Shown piece after piece: positions 1-13,857 of a stretch of 64,000 nucleotides of DNA. A model generated the notes under the pieces. It was not told the DNA's origin and ran no database searches. It saw nothing but the letters and a program-made list of their open reading frames with translations. A program made the position numbers and the translations under genes. Each line of letters starts with the position of its first letter. The first letter of the stretch is position 1. This stretch comes from Saturnia japonica (lineage: Eukaryota; Arthropoda; Insecta; Lepidoptera; Saturniidae), in contig CM065321.1 in the NCBI GenBank assembly GCA_033032175.1, positions 12,298,501-12,362,500 of the forward strand, written 5' to 3'.

Positions 1-1949
1 GTGGATTTTCTTTTTTGTTAAAAACTGGCTTTGTACCGTAAGCAACCAGCAGGCGTACATTAAGTGTATAATGAGATGACGAATACGCGTCTATGCAGCA
101 ACGCCTCGGTGGACAGTGAACCTAAGTAATCGATGTATGCTATTAATTAAATTTTCACAAATATTTTAATTATCACATTCAGCAAGCACGACAAAATGTA
201 AGAAAAAATATTCGAAATTTTTTGATATTATTATCGACGTTCGTATAACTAAGCTTCTAGGAATTTCCGTAGAATTCATTCTGTGACCTTCCGTATTCCT
301 GGGATGCAATTTGAAAACAATATCTTCCAGGAACACGTTTAGCTTGTTACGCCAATTTCAAAGAAAATTATATTTTGAATAGAAACTAGCTACGTCATCG
401 TCAATATAAAAAATTAAGAACAACACAAATTAATTAAATTCGTTTAAACAAGATTTCATAATATTAACAAATATGTTTTTGCGTGGCATTATTTATTTTA
501 TTTAGTTACCAATATTATTTCCATATGATTTTATTTTATTCAATTAATTTTAATTCATACATAAATGTATCTATTACATATTTATACAACTAGCAACCAT
601 CCGCGACTTCGTACGCGTTAATATAACTATAAAATTATTTAAATGAATTTGTATGTACATTTGAACGAATTTATATTAAAATCTATTTGGCGATGTTCCA
701 AGATTTCAGAAGTATTATCTGATATGATATTTTTAATAAAAAAAAACAACAAAATATGGCCTAAAGTGTTCAGGGATAATGGAGACCATTATCCATCAGT
801 AACCCAATTTTCAGAATCGCATCGCATCCAGAGATTACAGCCTACAGCCGTATTCACAAAACTTCATCTCTTTTTAGTCATATCAATGCACAGCCAAAAT
901 TATTGAGACTAGGACAGAAAAAAATTGCATACGGGTTCCTTTTACACTGTAGGTGAGCACTAATGAAGAATTTTTGGAAATTCAACCTCTTCGGTGGTGG
1001 AAAAAGGAGATAAAAGTTTGTATGAAAATTCGTCATTTTTGAAGATAGATCTACGAAAATTGGTATTTAGCAATTCAGTTAGAAAGTAAAAAAGTTGGGG
1101 ACATAATTATGACGCGGACAAAGCGCTAATAATCTATACCAATATTATAAAGGGGAAAGATTTGATATTTTGTTTGTAATGGATAAACTCAAACACTACT
1201 GGATCGTTTATAAAAATTATTTTACCAATATAAAGCTAACAGTATTAGCGAGCAACATAGGCTATATTTTTTTTTTTTTAATTATTTATTCCTCATAAAA
1301 ATATCAGCTAGTGTTATATATTATTATTATTTATTATACACATTGGATGTGTTAACATAATATTATTGTATTTATATACTTAAAAGAGTAAAGATTCGAA
1401 ATCTGTACATGAAGATATTTGGGAGAAAAAATAATACGGGGGTTTTAGAATAATGCCAGAGCAATTTCGATAGTTTCTGAAAATTTTGTCTATCTGTCGG
1501 TAAGTTTGAACTCCAATCACGCAAAAACTACTAGACCGAATTTAATGAAATTCAGTATGATTGTAGTTTATAGTTTGAAGGTACATTTATGATGCATTTT
1601 TACACTTATGGAGATTGGGATGGTCTATAAAATGCCTTTAGGCTATGTACATATAAAAAAGAATGTATGTATATGTAATTTTTTAATATATTTAAAATAT
1701 TTAGTGAAAGGATACCAAATAAATTTATTTTTAAACTAACTATGCCCGCGGTTTCACTCGCGTTTATTTTGTAATCTAACCTACTCTTTGTACGATAGTT
1801 GCTCACTTCCTAATGGTTGTAGCGTGATGTTATATAGCCTATTTCATCCGTGTTAATTTTATCCGACAAACACCCCGCCGCCGCGCCGCACCGCCAACGC
1901 ACCCGCGTTGCATATAATTGTTCTCAGTTCCCGTACAAATTATTATAAG

Positions 1950-2000
1950 TTCGGTGAAGCTGTAAAAACGTCAGAGGCTCCAGGGCCCCTAAGGATAACA
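1950..2000 (+). repeat. Short dispersed repeat (GGTGAAGCTGT..GAGGCT..GGGCCC)
   Basis: The phrase GGTGAAGCTGTRWAAACRTC followed by GAGGCT and GGGCCC also occurs at about 16260-16325 (+) and about 51950-51995 (-). The three copies share the order of blocks but differ at several bases. Element boundaries are not visible. Confidence 0.5.
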
Positions 2001-4344
2001 GAACAGTCAGTTAAAAAAATTGTACTAATTATTTTTATTTTACATTATCTCCTAAACGATATGTCTAAATAACATGTTTTGAAAGGCAAGCTTTTACTTC
2101 ATAAAACTGTCTTTATGATGAAGTAACTTTTGTGACTTGTAACATGCCTAAAAATAGTGCTCATAAATCACTTTTTAATATTCAACAAATTTTTATCACA
2201 AAATACCTTATTGTGGCTTATGTACAAGAGATTTATAGGCATATGCTATCGCGATTTTTTTTTAGATATACTAAGGCCCTATATTTTTGTACAGCATTGG
2301 ATTTAAGTACGTATCATTAACCATTACGTCAGGGCACGCGGAAAAAAGGTATATTCTTTCAATACTGTCGATTTTCTACAGTGGGTTTTGTAGGGTAGGC
2401 AGTGAACACACCCTGCCCTCGCCTAAACTAAGAGTGGGTTTTGTAGGCTAGGTAGGCAGTGCCCATGATAAAAGTTTAAGACAGTCCAGTTTTGAGCTTC
2501 ATCGTGTTTAGAAAACGGTACAATATTAGTAGATGGGGGTTATTATTGGTTAAAAGATTCTACCTTCGTTAATCTTTATTCAGATCCATTCACTTTCTAC
2601 GCACTCAATAAAATATGGTGTTCTTATGACGTCACCTTCACATGCATTAATATGGTGGGCAATCAGTCACGTGTCGCAAGTACCAGATAGAGACGTGTTA
2701 AGCGAGCTAATTCATTAGGTATGTAAATTACTTTGTAGACAACAAAATTATAATAACACGGAAATAGGTTATCAAGGGACGATAAGATAACATATTTCGT
2801 ACTTCTCTACAATGAATTGGCTTATGTAAAAGTAGCATTTCTTAGATTATTATGGATATGGATGGGACCAAAGAGTTCTCGGGTGGCGCACCGGAAGACG
2901 CAGACCCATTAAAAATCGACCGAAGACTTGCTAAACGTTGCAAGAACTTCTTCTCTGTTTAGACAATTTTTTTGGTACGAAGTTCCTTAACGTGTCTTGT
3001 GGTACGAGTTGACTTTTTTTTTAGTAGCTTGGCAAATTGACGATACTGTACATGATGGTAAGCACAAATACAATCCTAAAACAATGGCGACCACCGTTAG
3101 ATTGAAATCCATTGACGGTCGCAGCTGTCATGCCGGCCTGATCCCGAAACGCGAAACGCAAAAGCGAGTCACTATGACGGACCTTTCAACATATGCATGA
3201 TGGTCGCGTCCCAGTCTTGCAAAACAGCCCTACCACCCCGCTATGCGCTATCGCCGTTTCCTTGTTCGTTATTCATGCAGGTGAGGTTGGCTTGGTCTCT
3301 CTCTTTCTCTCTCTATCTAAAAGAATGTAATATATTTTTACAATAATGAATAAATTATCTTTAGAAGAGTAATTTTATTAATACCGGTTACGTGCGAATA
3401 AAAAACGTTAATTTCAAGGTAGGTATTTGTTTTGTTTTTTTTTTTTTACGTACAACAAAATAACATATTGGAATGTATAATAAACATAGGTCGTTAGATA
3501 TTATTATAAGACTGCGACCTAGAAACACTACATGAAAGTACATAATATTCGAATACTATTAATCAAAATTTTAAATAGTTCTCTGCGATTGTTATTACGT
3601 AATACATTTTTTTGTGTAATACTTTGTAAATTGTGGAAAGAACGATTTATTTTTATTACTTATTTACTTTTATAAATCTTCCTTATTTTACTAATTTGTG
3701 GAGTGCCGTCTTTTTTTGGAAGACTTTCTGGATTGAAAAATATAGTACTTTTGGGAAAATCAGGAAAAAGGTAAATATGTATTTATTTATAATCATAATT
3801 TATTTTTCTATGTGTATTTGTTATTACTCTTATTATTATCAAATTTGTATTTGTTATTATTAAAATTATTCTTTTTCTATATACAATTTCTGATATTATT
3901 GTTGACGATTCTTATAGTTTATCAATTAAGAAAAAATCATGTATGCATCCCGTCTACGAAATTGTGACAAAAGTGCTTGAGAATTAACATAGTTAAATTA
4001 AATTTTGTTTTATTTTTACAATTTTAAAAATATTTTACAATCCTTATAGACTATCATTTATGGAATGACTTATACTTCCCGTGTACAAAATTTGATAAAA
4101 ATAGGTGTAGAATTACAAAAAAAAATTTTTTTTGGAATTATATTTTACGATGTCTAAAAGCATTAGGTATTGAAAATTTTTATACCCTGTGAATTGACCA
4201 ATGACATGAGCATCCCGTGTACACAATTTCATGAGAATCGGTGATGCCATTTTTAAGTTAAATCCGGACACACAAAAAAAATTTTTTTATGACATATTCG
4301 AGATAAAATTATTTAAAGTACAGAGGACTACAGATTTATTAATA

Positions 4345-4735
4345 TAGGTTACAAGAATACGTCTATAAATGCATTTATACCACACGTCAAACTGCGCCAG
4401 ATGACATCGTGACGTTATCGCTAGTCACGGTGTGTTGGTGGATTGTGTGGTAACATTGACCACACTATGATTGAATCAAGTGAGCTATGTGTGGACAGTG
4501 GTTTGTGTACTGTCATTTGTCACGTATTAATGACACATATTACGAACAGATCCATTTAAAGTTGGTATTTTCTAAGGATTTCTGTAATTACCCGTGTGAC
4601 CAGAACGCGTCTACATTTGCATTTATGTCATGCATCGAAGTGTGCCAGTTGACAGCGTGACATTATCGGTAGTCACGGTATGTTGGTGGCTCGTGCGGTA
4701 ACATTGACCACGCTATGATCAAAACTAAAATGAGT
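4345..4735 (+). repeat. Diverged direct duplication, period about 246 bp
   Basis: Two blocks, roughly 4345-4490 and 4590-4735, repeat the same series: AAT/AACGCGTCTA, GCATTTAT, GCCAG..GACA, TAGTCACGGT, TGTTGGTGG, GGTAACATTGACCAC and CTATGAT. The offset is about 246 bases. Identity looks around 75-80 percent by eye. No coding potential is apparent. Confidence 0.6.
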
Positions 4736-5127
4736 ACAACCGGTCCTGGATCAACACTAACTCACCACCGTGTCACTAATTCCTAGATCGTCTACAATAA
4801 CACAAGTCTGTAGCGATGTCACGCTGTCCATGCCGACCGGACCCAGTGTCATAAATGTGCACCCAACCTTACATGGTATCGTTCATCAATACATTATGTG
4901 ATATTATTTATTACCCTTATTTTACTAATAATTATATATAATAAGTTAATAGTAATGAATGAAGGACATACTGGGGCAAACAGCGACGGTTGTTGACTCA
5001 ATTATTAGTAAACCAATGAGGAACTAGCTGGTTTTGTAAACCAATTTAGATTTATTTATGCGTCTGAACGATTTTTAATTAAGAATTATATATTTACTGT
5101 CTCAAATATTATATTCTTTGTCGAATT

Positions 5128-5346
5128 TTTTGGCGGGACTTAATATATCATGTGGTAGCTTTGGTAGTTTTATTTTAATTCATAAACTTATGTTATTTCG
5201 CCCTATATTATGTAATATTGGTGCCATTTTACGTAATGTGCACAATTGAAGTGGATTATAAATAATTACTAGGAATATGTATTTTAAATTGCCATAAAAT
5301 CTCCTTGAACAGGATTAACAAGAGAACCGCCATTTTGTTAGAACTA
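5128..5346 (+). repeat. Old copy of the GAA-tailed SINE-like family
   Basis: Blocks TTTTTTGGCGGGACTT, CCCTATATTATGTAATATTG, GAAGTGGATTATAAAT and CCGCCATTTTGTTAG match in order the complete copies at 18904, 22528, 39985 and 63457. This copy is strongly diverged and lacks the tail. Confidence 0.55.
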
Positions 5347-6545
5347 TAGTAGAAGATTACAAGATAATTAGTACTGAGTAGGTATAATATGTAAAATAGA
5401 ATATATTTAATTACTTAATGTTTATAGTATTTGCCAATACAATTATATCGTGGGCTGACAAAGGGATTTATCTCAGACCTTTGCATAGTTGTGGGATAAA
5501 TATATACAGGAAAAATCATACGAATTGTACCTAAATAAGTAAAATAATAAACTTAAAAAATATTTGTGTATCATTTGCACCCCATTATCAAAATTGCGTA
5601 TTAAACGTGTATCAATCTTTTAAAGATCCTCAATCAATAATCCACAATATGACTTTCGTCCTCAACAAGTGATCTTCTAGCGAACGTGTTGCATATCTGA
5701 GGGAGGCGATTGAAAAACCTTCGTAGACATCTTGCGGACATGTTCTTGCATAAAATTTTTAATAACAGAATTGACTGCACAGTTTTGCAGAAGCTCACGA
5801 TTAGGACCCCCAGCAAATATCCCATAAACTAATTGTGGAAATGGAGAAAACAAAAACTGAAACGATAAAAGATAAGCCTGAGACCCAATTGGAATAAATA
5901 ATAAAAGTGTTAAACAAATAATAATAATAATAAATTTAGTACTTTGGGATAAATTATGTACGATGGATTTCCGCAAAATAACGCCTTCGTCAATCAAATA
6001 ATTTGTCCCTCGAATAATATTTTTAATATTATTTCTTTACTGAATATGTAGATTATACTCAAGCTTATATCTATAACATCTAGATGGTATGTTAATAACG
6101 CTTCTAAGGTCACACAGCACAATTGTTACGTATAACCAGGTTTAAGGTGCGCCAATGAACCCAACCCACGGCTTTCCGAATCTAATCTCTTCGTGCCGTT
6201 TTAAGCATTACATAAATAAATACTTGATGGAATTCTGTAACTAAGGCTGAATGTATATTATAATTAAGAGGTATTATATCTCATAAAGTATCATATTATA
6301 TTAAGATATAATATAAGTATGTATATTAATATTAGTATTAACAGTAAAAATAAAAATAAATGTACAGTGGACCGGAATATTATGATAAAATTATTCTGTA
6401 GAATTTATAGTAGTAGTACATAGTATATATTTAAAAAAAAAAGAAAAATAACAAAAATTAAAAATTTATTTCAAATCGCGACAACTTAATTATTTTCATA
6501 ATTGTATATTCATATTTTCATAATTCATAGCACATAAAAAAAAAA

Positions 6546-6758
6546 TTGGTTGCCTGTAAAGTCGGTATACGGGCGAAAGTTTTACGTGACAACGACTTTA
6601 TGTCTGTCTCTCTCGCTCTTAGGCGGGCTAACCATGCCCGAGTGGAAGGGACGCGTGCCTCTCACTCGCTCTCATTGTGAGCGCATAACGTGAGCGGAGC
6701 GTAACGCAGTTTCTTGAAGTGTCACCCGGCAAACCAATTTATAAGACGTTGTCACGTC
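6546..6758 (+). repeat. 213-bp repeat, copy 1 of 3
   Basis: Runs from TTGGTTGCCTGTAAAGTCGG to GACGTTGTCACGTC and is base-for-base the same, as far as I can read, as 21255-21467 and 24649-24861. It is preceded by 10 A and followed by 4 A. It is more GC-rich than its surroundings. Open frames that cross it are not conserved beyond its ends and are not called as genes. Confidence 0.85.
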
Positions 6759-7065
6759 AAAACAAGGCTACGAGGTGGTTTTAAGAGTGCTCTGAAAATG
6801 TCCTTCTATTCATATATTCCATTACATAGCGTGGCGAGGTATTATCGCCACGCCAACAATCAGGTTTACCCCTCGCCTATAGATATTTCACATCAAAAAT
6901 CTAGTTTTTGTACGTATGCATATTATTTAATTATTTTATTTGTAAGACACAAACAGTATACAATATTACATTTGGGAAAAGTCAGTAGTAGTAGTTCACT
7001 CCTTAATTAACAATATTTCACCACATCTGGCTCATATATTTAATCATAGCAACAGGAATTTTCCT

Positions 7066-8160
7066 TAATATGACGTTCCATTGTTTAAATCAGGGTGTAG
7101 AAGTAATCTTGGAAATTGTAGACCAATTTCGGTATTTCTTTCGATTAGTATGATTTTCGAGAAAATTATGGTTAAGCAGCTAGTAGAGTATTTTAATAAA
7201 CACAAAACATTGGATGGTCGGCATTTTGATTTCACGAAATCGAAATCCAGCATTGACGCTGGTGCAACATTACTAAGGGCCTATTTAGAGCCTGAGAGGA
7301 GCCGCGTAATACGTAAACATAATAAATCAATGGGGAGGAGTCGCAGGAGGCAATCGATGTATTCTGTAATCTCTCAAAAGCTTTCGACTGCGTTGTTCAC
7401 ACAACATTATGGTATTTGTTGACCTTTTCTTCACTTTCAAGTCTCCTATTTATCATACCGCTGTCTAAGAGTAAGTGTAAATAACCTCTCAGAATCATTG
7501 GCTAGAATTGGCGTTCCCCAGGGCTTGATTTTGGGACCGTTTTTATTTCTGGTATATATAAATGATCTACCCTTAACGTTAGGCAGTGCGCTAACGACAC
7601 TTCACTTATATTTCAAGAAAAAAAAACATGATTCAGATATTAGGCATGTAAATATTACTGTAGTCAAATTATCTAATTCTAGTGCTTTTTACTATGGGGT
7701 TCAACCACTGAAGTAGCTACTACTACAAAAACGGACAGTTCGAGCAATATATGGCATTGTCTCACGAATCACTGAGGAACAAGTTTCAATAATTTTCTAT
7801 GTTAACTTTGCCATCCCAATATATCTTGGATAATATAATTTAATGTATGTTCGAAAAAATTTAGATAACTTTGAACTTGTAAATGACAGACAAAATTTTA
7901 GTACTAGAAATAAATATTAAAATTTTCATATTATCTCTTACAACTTAGTAAGACAAATAAATCTTTTAGGTAGTTTTGTTAGGTTCTAGAATAGACTTCC
8001 TAATCACATTACCGATTTGCCGTTTAAGTTTAAAAATCATGTTATACAAGTTTTATTGTCCAAAGGGTATTTAGGGTTTAGTAATAGAGGTTGGTTGGTT
8101 GGCTGGTTATGTGAATGACTGTGATGTCTGGAAGAGATTTCCTCTCTTATACATCTAATA
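7066..8160 (+). pseudogene. Decayed LINE reverse transcriptase fragment
   Basis: The translation shows a worn non-LTR reverse transcriptase: NCRPIS, then across a frameshift LSKAFDCVVH, then GVPQGLILGPFLFLVYINDLP and, after more breaks, the C-terminal region NRLPNHITDLPFKFK. The YADD block is lost to a poly-A expansion near 7620. Several stops and frameshifts make it inactive. The clade is probably CR1/Jockey-like. The endonuclease end is missing, as in ordinary 5' truncation. Confidence 0.7.
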
Positions 8161-8379
8161 AAAATGATGATAACTGTTGTTAATTATAGGGTTTGCGTAT
8201 AAATGATTCGTTTAATAAGTAGTAAAATTTTAAAAAACAATGAATGAAGAAGCGAATGTATGTAGACGCGGAACTCGTCGAATCGGTGAACCACCGATGT
8301 GTTGCTATATTCGTTATGAAGAATTGTAAACAATAAAAATACTGTAAAAACATTTTTTTTTTTCAATGTTGTTAAACCT

Positions 8380-8480
8380 GATGGAATTTCTTGCCGATTC
8401 TTCTCGACTACTGAGATGTTTTGAACTAGTAGTAGATGTTGACATTCATAAGTTCCTTCTTAGGGTCTAAATTAAGTAAA
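8380..8480 (+). repeat. LINE/SINE 3'-end fragment (TTTCTTGCCGATTCTTCTCG)
   Basis: A phrase TTTCTTGYCGGYTCTTCYCR, then a block with ACATTCRTAAGTKCC and a CCTAAATTRA end, is shared with about 16770-16885, 19525-19650 (both +) and 53370-53510 (-). It resembles 3' ends of retroposons common in Lepidoptera. Confidence 0.55.
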
Positions 8481-8499
8481 ATATTAAGGGATCAAACTA

Positions 8500-10860
8500 T
8501 GCACTCGGCTGCAGTAGGTATTCTCGGAGATGGTTCCCCGTTGTCGCTGCTTATTCGCTCTCATTAGACCAAAACTGAAGAGTTTTAATCACCAATCTGC
8601 GACCCGTTTATATACTCGTACATAGATGTAATATATATACTCCTATTAAAATGTCTGAAATGTTTCAGAAGTGCCTAATTTTCTTATATAATTAACTTCA
8701 CTTATTTTATTGTTTGTTTTTGTAGCTCCACTTAATAACGTTATTCATAGAATTATGACAGTCCTGTCAGCATGTCCATTGTTTCCACTTCCAGAATCTC
8801 TTTAAAGCAATCAAAACAAACAACAAAACATTTCAGAATAGATGCTCTGGAAGCTTTCAAGTAACTGCATTGCTTTCGTAAGCAATAAGGAATGCTCTAA
8901 TATTTTTTTCTTTTAAACGTAAGGTTGTAAGAATATTATTAAATTTGACTTCCTGACTAGTATATTTTATGCAACTTTCGTAGGACAAATCACGTTTCGA
9001 ATAACGGATTGGTTCTCTGACTTACTGAATGGGACACAATGTTTAGAACCGAAATAAGTCCCGTTGTAATGACATACATGGTGGTAGCCCTGCTTTATAT
9101 ACGGTAATCTGCTGTTAAAATACAACAAATGGTTGTGCCACTTAACAAGATTTTAATTTATGTGAGGTCCTGAGTTTGAATTCAGTAGCAGCTCGGAGTT
9201 TGGCTTTGTGCTCGATTAATGGCAATGGGACCTAAAAACATACCCGGTGAACTGTGTGTGTGTGTGTGTGTGTGTGCGTGTGTGTGCGTGCGTTTGTGTG
9301 TGATGTCACGAGTAAAATTATTTATGCATTTAAAAAAAAATAGTGGTCTTAAAAATGTTTTTTTTTTAAATGTGTGTCTTTGATTATATAAACGTCTAGA
9401 TACCGTGTATATGAAATCATAATACTCATTTATGCGATGTAAACTTCTTATCCTAATCTTTTTTTAGGAAGTAGTCCTCGTAAAGTTTAATTACACAAAA
9501 CGCCATTATTAATTATAATTGCGAGAACAAAAATACTTACGTCTTTACTCTGTAGTGAGCCAAATGTACTGATAGGGGTTTGAAGCGATGTGTTTATTCT
9601 TCATGCTTTTGAAAAATACTACTTTGAAACAGTCGGACTAGGAATCTAGACGTTTATATATTCAAAGCAGTAGGTAGGTTATATTATTTTACAACATTGT
9701 ACCTATACGCTGCGTTGCAATGGGAGCTAAATATATTGTTCTAGGTAGCTTACCAGACAGTATATTATAATAATTTGCGGTTGTATTATTGAGTTGCCCA
9801 TTAAAATGTTCAAGTACGAAACTTTCATTATTAAGGAACAAAACATCTTAATTTTTCTTCAAACTAAACTTCAAAGTAGCTTGATTCAGGAATCATTTCA
9901 TTGGAAATATTATGTGCTTAGGTATATAAAAAAGGATAGCTTAAATCCGTTCTTTATCTGTAATTAAAGCGTCTGATATCCGCTAGAAAGGATTGCAGGT
10001 GTTATTTAAAAACACCGTAATGAATACAGTGAGTCACAGATCGTATAATATGTAAGTAAACTTGCATCTGGTATCAAATCGTAACAGTTATATATAAAAA
10101 TTTAAAACAGGCTCCATTTAGATGGTTTCATGTTCGGTTACTTACAGGTTCGTAAAAGGGGGCAATGAACCTTGCGTAGTCAGTGCATTTGCTCGTGCAT
10201 TAAAAAATAATATAGATTGCGAAATATCTGTACAATACAAAATTTGTAATTTAATACACAGATAGGTAGCTTACGATAGTCGTAAATATGAAACTTCGGG
10301 ATATAAAATATTTTATGTTCAAACAATGCAATGTAATAAAACCTATTCGATCGGTATACAATGTGCAAAATAAGGTGTTGTTGTTGTTTAAAAAAAATAA
10401 CTTGACAATGTAATATTGACAGTACTTATTTGTTTTGAATAAGACGTGTATAGTAAATTATCCATTTAATACAAATGAAATAGGTAATTAAATGGTATAA
10501 AGGAATAAAGTATATTAATTTAAAGGTACGTATATATTCGTAGAACTATTTATTTAATTACATATATTAATTTAATATTTTCTCATCAGCTTGAAGTGGT
10601 TGTTTAACTCCAGTCATAACACCCCCTCTCACAGATTTGAGAAAAGGCAGATGGACAGAACAACAAATGTGGGACCTGCATAGCTGTGTCCTTTTTCTAG
10701 TTTTGGCGCCAGAAAAAGCACTCGCCAGTGTCAATGTTTTTAAGCCTTCGTAAAATTTTCCAATATACAAATTGGGGTCTTCTGACAAGATGATGGCTCT
10801 CTTGTCAGAACTATCTAGGGAGTTTTTGTGACTGGTCACAATGCATGTTTTCCAATTTAT
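8500..10860. other. No gene seen; AT-rich with a microsatellite
   Basis: No supported coding region. A possible tRNA-like retroposon piece lies near 9160-9250, and a TG microsatellite at 9252-9302. Remaining open frames are short and without motifs. Confidence 0.45.
9252..9302. repeat. (TG)n microsatellite
   Basis: Almost uninterrupted TG dinucleotides with a few C interruptions. A likely polymorphic marker. Confidence 0.9.
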
Positions 10861-10862
10861 AT

Positions 10863-10996
10863 TTATAATCCACTTCACTTAAGCACAACAACCAAACTAT
10901 ATCACGCAAATGCTACCAATATTATCAAAAACCCTAAGTTAATGAATTAAAAATAAAAATCACAACATGTCACATTTCAAGATCCCGCCAAAAACT
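10863..10996 (-). repeat. Truncated minus-strand copy of the GAA-tailed SINE-like family
   Basis: On the minus strand it reads GGCGGGATCTTGAAATGTGAC, then GATATAGTTTGGTTG and GAAGTGGATTATAAATATAA, the 5' half of the family. The 3' half and the GAA tail are missing. Confidence 0.6.
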
Positions 10997-11879
10997 CTAG
11001 CTGTGTTTTTGACAACTACATAATTACACGTGCGACCGTGTGAATAATGTTGCCGGGCTAGTTAATAGTACATCCATTGCATAGGCCGTAAAATAGGCAA
11101 TTGCAGGTCGAGTATAAGTTTGAAGGCCGAGCCTTACTTCAGAGATTCAGTTCTGTTTTTTTCAAAATAATGACAATATTTCCATGTAAGTATGTTTGAG
11201 AAAAATTAGTTTAACTGTTTGTTTTACCACTCCAGTAGTATATTCGTTTCTTCAGTTCATTCAGTTTCTTTATATTCGTTAACTAAACTTATATTTGCCA
11301 GCTTGTTTTTTTTTTTTCATTATCAATAAATATTTCTTGGCTCTCTTTATATTTTTTGTTTTAACTTACCTATCCTTATTGGTTCCGATTTCCAATGTCT
11401 TCATTTGAAAATTTTGGCGGCCATCTTGAATTTTACACCTTTGACTGGGACACCAAATTGCACAGGTGTCTTTAATTTTTACTTTAGATCCATTGTCAGT
11501 GTTTGCAGATCGTTGTCAAACAAACAAACTATTACGTAACAAATAATATCTTACATTTAGTTTCATGATAATTGGGTTGTATATAAAATGATTATGATAA
11601 CTTCCAGGAAAATATTTCATTGTAACCTAGCAGTTGTGATTTGGCAATCAGTAACACATAACTCTGAAAATAGTATCAAATTAAACTTTTTTATTTGAAG
11701 TAAATATAAACGATAGTATCAGGTAACAATGAAACGTAGCAAAATAAAAATAACAACAGTCTAGTATAAAAACCTTCTCCATAAATAAACAGTTACATCT
11801 ACCAACTTTCATAGTGATCGATCAAAGGGTGTTGGAATTTATGAATCTCGTAATATATACCAATTAACAACATCCGGCA

Positions 11880-12030
11880 ACAATATGAGTAGGCCTCCAA
11901 AATAACGACACAAATCTCTCTAAAAATTTCTTCTCTACTTTGGGCAGTCCGACTGGTGGAATACCTGGTGTTACAAGCGTCCGTTTGTCATTGGGTGGGC
12001 CTCCTACTTTCCACCTTAGTTATATAAAAT
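11880..12030 (+). repeat. Dispersed repeat with GGTGGAATACC / ACAAGCGTCCGT phrases
   Basis: The phrases ACTGGTGGAATACC and TTACAAGCGTCCGT recur near 57400-57590 (+), and a related opposite-strand piece (GTAAGCGGCTATCGTAGCC) is at 14855-14945. Likely an old retroposon family; boundaries are unclear. Confidence 0.45.
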
Positions 12031-12717
12031 GTATACATGTATATTGATCGCCAATCGTTATAATTGCTACCTTAAAATTTCAAACATCACTGTAAAATTA
12101 AGTGGCATCTTAGACTCGTCTCTTTCACTTTCAATAAACTCTGGATTTGTTGTCTAAGGAAAAAATGTTTTTAATGCTTCGCACCTGACTATATAAAATT
12201 ACAAGATTTATATACCTAATATAATATGAACTTGCAATTACTAAAAGTTAATGTTAATAAGTACAAAATAATCGAGTATTACGTCAGGAAATGTAGTGTA
12301 ACTAGTGTATACATCGTCCGACCTTGGCCGTGAATGGAGAATGGCGCTGAGCTTATATAAATATAATAAATAAATGTCGAATGTGCTCGTAAATTGACCA
12401 TTGTATTGTTCTTATTATTTTATTGTCATAAATTTAGAGTCCGTAGTTATATAAGTACATTCACATTGTTGCGAATAAATTTGTATCTGCCGTTTACAAT
12501 AACGACAATAACTACTGCAACGTAAGCATTTGTGGTCATTTTCATGACCGCTGTTGTTTAATAAAACTGCGCAATCGTTTCAGGTGAGCTATATGGGAAG
12601 AATGCCGATGGCCCAGAAATATGATACATAAAAGTGACTTGAATTTTATTAACACAAGTGCTGGTTAATAGGTAAAATAAAGTTCATAAAAACATAGCTT
12701 ATTTCGTGGAGAGTTAT

Positions 12718-12940
12718 TTTTTCGAGCGTATATATTTATGTAGGTAGGTATATACATACTTCGTATATATGTATATTACATATTATGTCTATTTTCTTTG
12801 ACACGCTCTGTAGCTCGGCTTGATGGATTTTAGCATACGAGGTGTCGTTAGATTCGTCTTAACTGTGGGAGTGTTAAAGGCTATATAATATTTAAGTACG
12901 ACGACTAGGATTAAAATACAAAGCATTATAGACTTAGCGT
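12718..12940 (+). repeat. Dispersed repeat (TTTTTCGAGCGTA ... GTGGGAGTG ... GGCTATATAATAT)
   Basis: The same ordered blocks occur at about 60515-60625 (+) and about 34580-34760 (-): TTTTCGAGCRTA, a TATG-rich spacer, TGTGGGAGTG and RGGCTRTATAATAT. Copies differ by indels. Probably an old lepidopteran transposon family. Confidence 0.55.
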
Positions 12941-13624
12941 TGTGGCCACGATGGCATCTGATCTTAAGTGACGATATGGCCCAAAATGGTAGCACGCTAA
13001 GCCTGGTGGTAAACTGACTCTCAAGTGCAGCTGCCGGAACACACCTGTAGGTGCTTGGCGACAGATTTTCAACTTGAGGGTGGTAGCTATATGTATAGCC
13101 AGTCGGGAATTAGAAAGAGCCCTAACACCATGCTCTATGGTTTTTCCTTCATCTAAAGCTCAGGCATATTGCAAGGATTTCAACTGAAGTCGATCAACGC
13201 GGAGTCCATACACGCTACAAACTGAATCATCATTGCTACATATTATCTGCAAAATATTTTTTTTTGTCAAGCATTTTTGTTATTGTTGCAGTCGGATTTT
13301 TTATTTCTTTTTTAATAATTTAGCTCGTTTTACGCATTGATGTATAAAAAAGATCCATGGTTTTAGGTATCTTGTTTAATCTATATGTATATCATTACAA
13401 TTAATAAAATTGAAATGTTAAAATAACAGCTTTTTACTAAATGCATATGGAAGTATATACGATACTAATTACAAAACACCTATTTTTTTTTTTTATTTTG
13501 TCTGTCTGTATGTCCGTTTGTCTGTCTGTTTGTTCCGGGTAATCTCCGAAATCAGCCATTGTTATTCGTGTAAACTCGTTACTCATATCCAGTTTATATT
13601 TAAGAAAGTCCGATATCACAGCTA

Positions 13625-13857
13625 GGGTTGCCAACGCTACCTACTATATAATATAGTATCCTACTATACTCTACCCTCCATATTTCTGAACGTGACTTGG
13701 TATGTTATTGTCATTTGATTATTTGTGGTTATCATCGTTATGAATATCAAGTAGTAAACGTATTATTTATTAGTTGTTTTCTTTTTGCCATCTAATATAT
13801 TTTTTCAGGTAACAGCCTCGAAATTACTTTATTTGATATAAAAATAGTTGGCAACCC
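13625..13857. mobile_element. MITE with 11-bp TIRs GGGTTGCCAAC and TA target duplication
   Basis: GGGTTGCCAAC at 13625-13635 is matched by its exact reverse complement at 13847-13857. TA flanks both ends, as for Tc1/mariner-type insertions. The 233-bp interior has no coding potential. Confidence 0.75.

Larger units (their letters stand above)
1..5120. other. Gene-poor AT-rich region with old retroposon fragments
   Basis: No host coding region is supported. Short open frames here lack codon structure and family motifs. Recognisable debris: LINE/SINE 3'-end pieces near 595-625 and 1495-1775 (the latter with the phrase ACGCAAAAACTACTAGACCG and a CCCGCGG..CACTCGCG end), a short family repeat near 1950-2000, and one near 3060-3250. 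The rest is simple AT-rich sequence. Confidence 0.5.

Noticed and set aside
5634..5997. Minus-strand open frames with a hydrophobic segment
   Set aside because: The hydrophobic run comes largely from an AAT microsatellite read on the other strand. No start context, splice partner or family motif was found.
6714..7010. 98-residue open frame starting in the 213-bp repeat
   Set aside because: The start is shared with other repeat copies, but the rest differs completely (21423-21629). It is a chance extension.
10567..10878. 103-residue minus-strand open frame
   Set aside because: No recognisable motif, and it runs into a SINE-like fragment. Likely chance.
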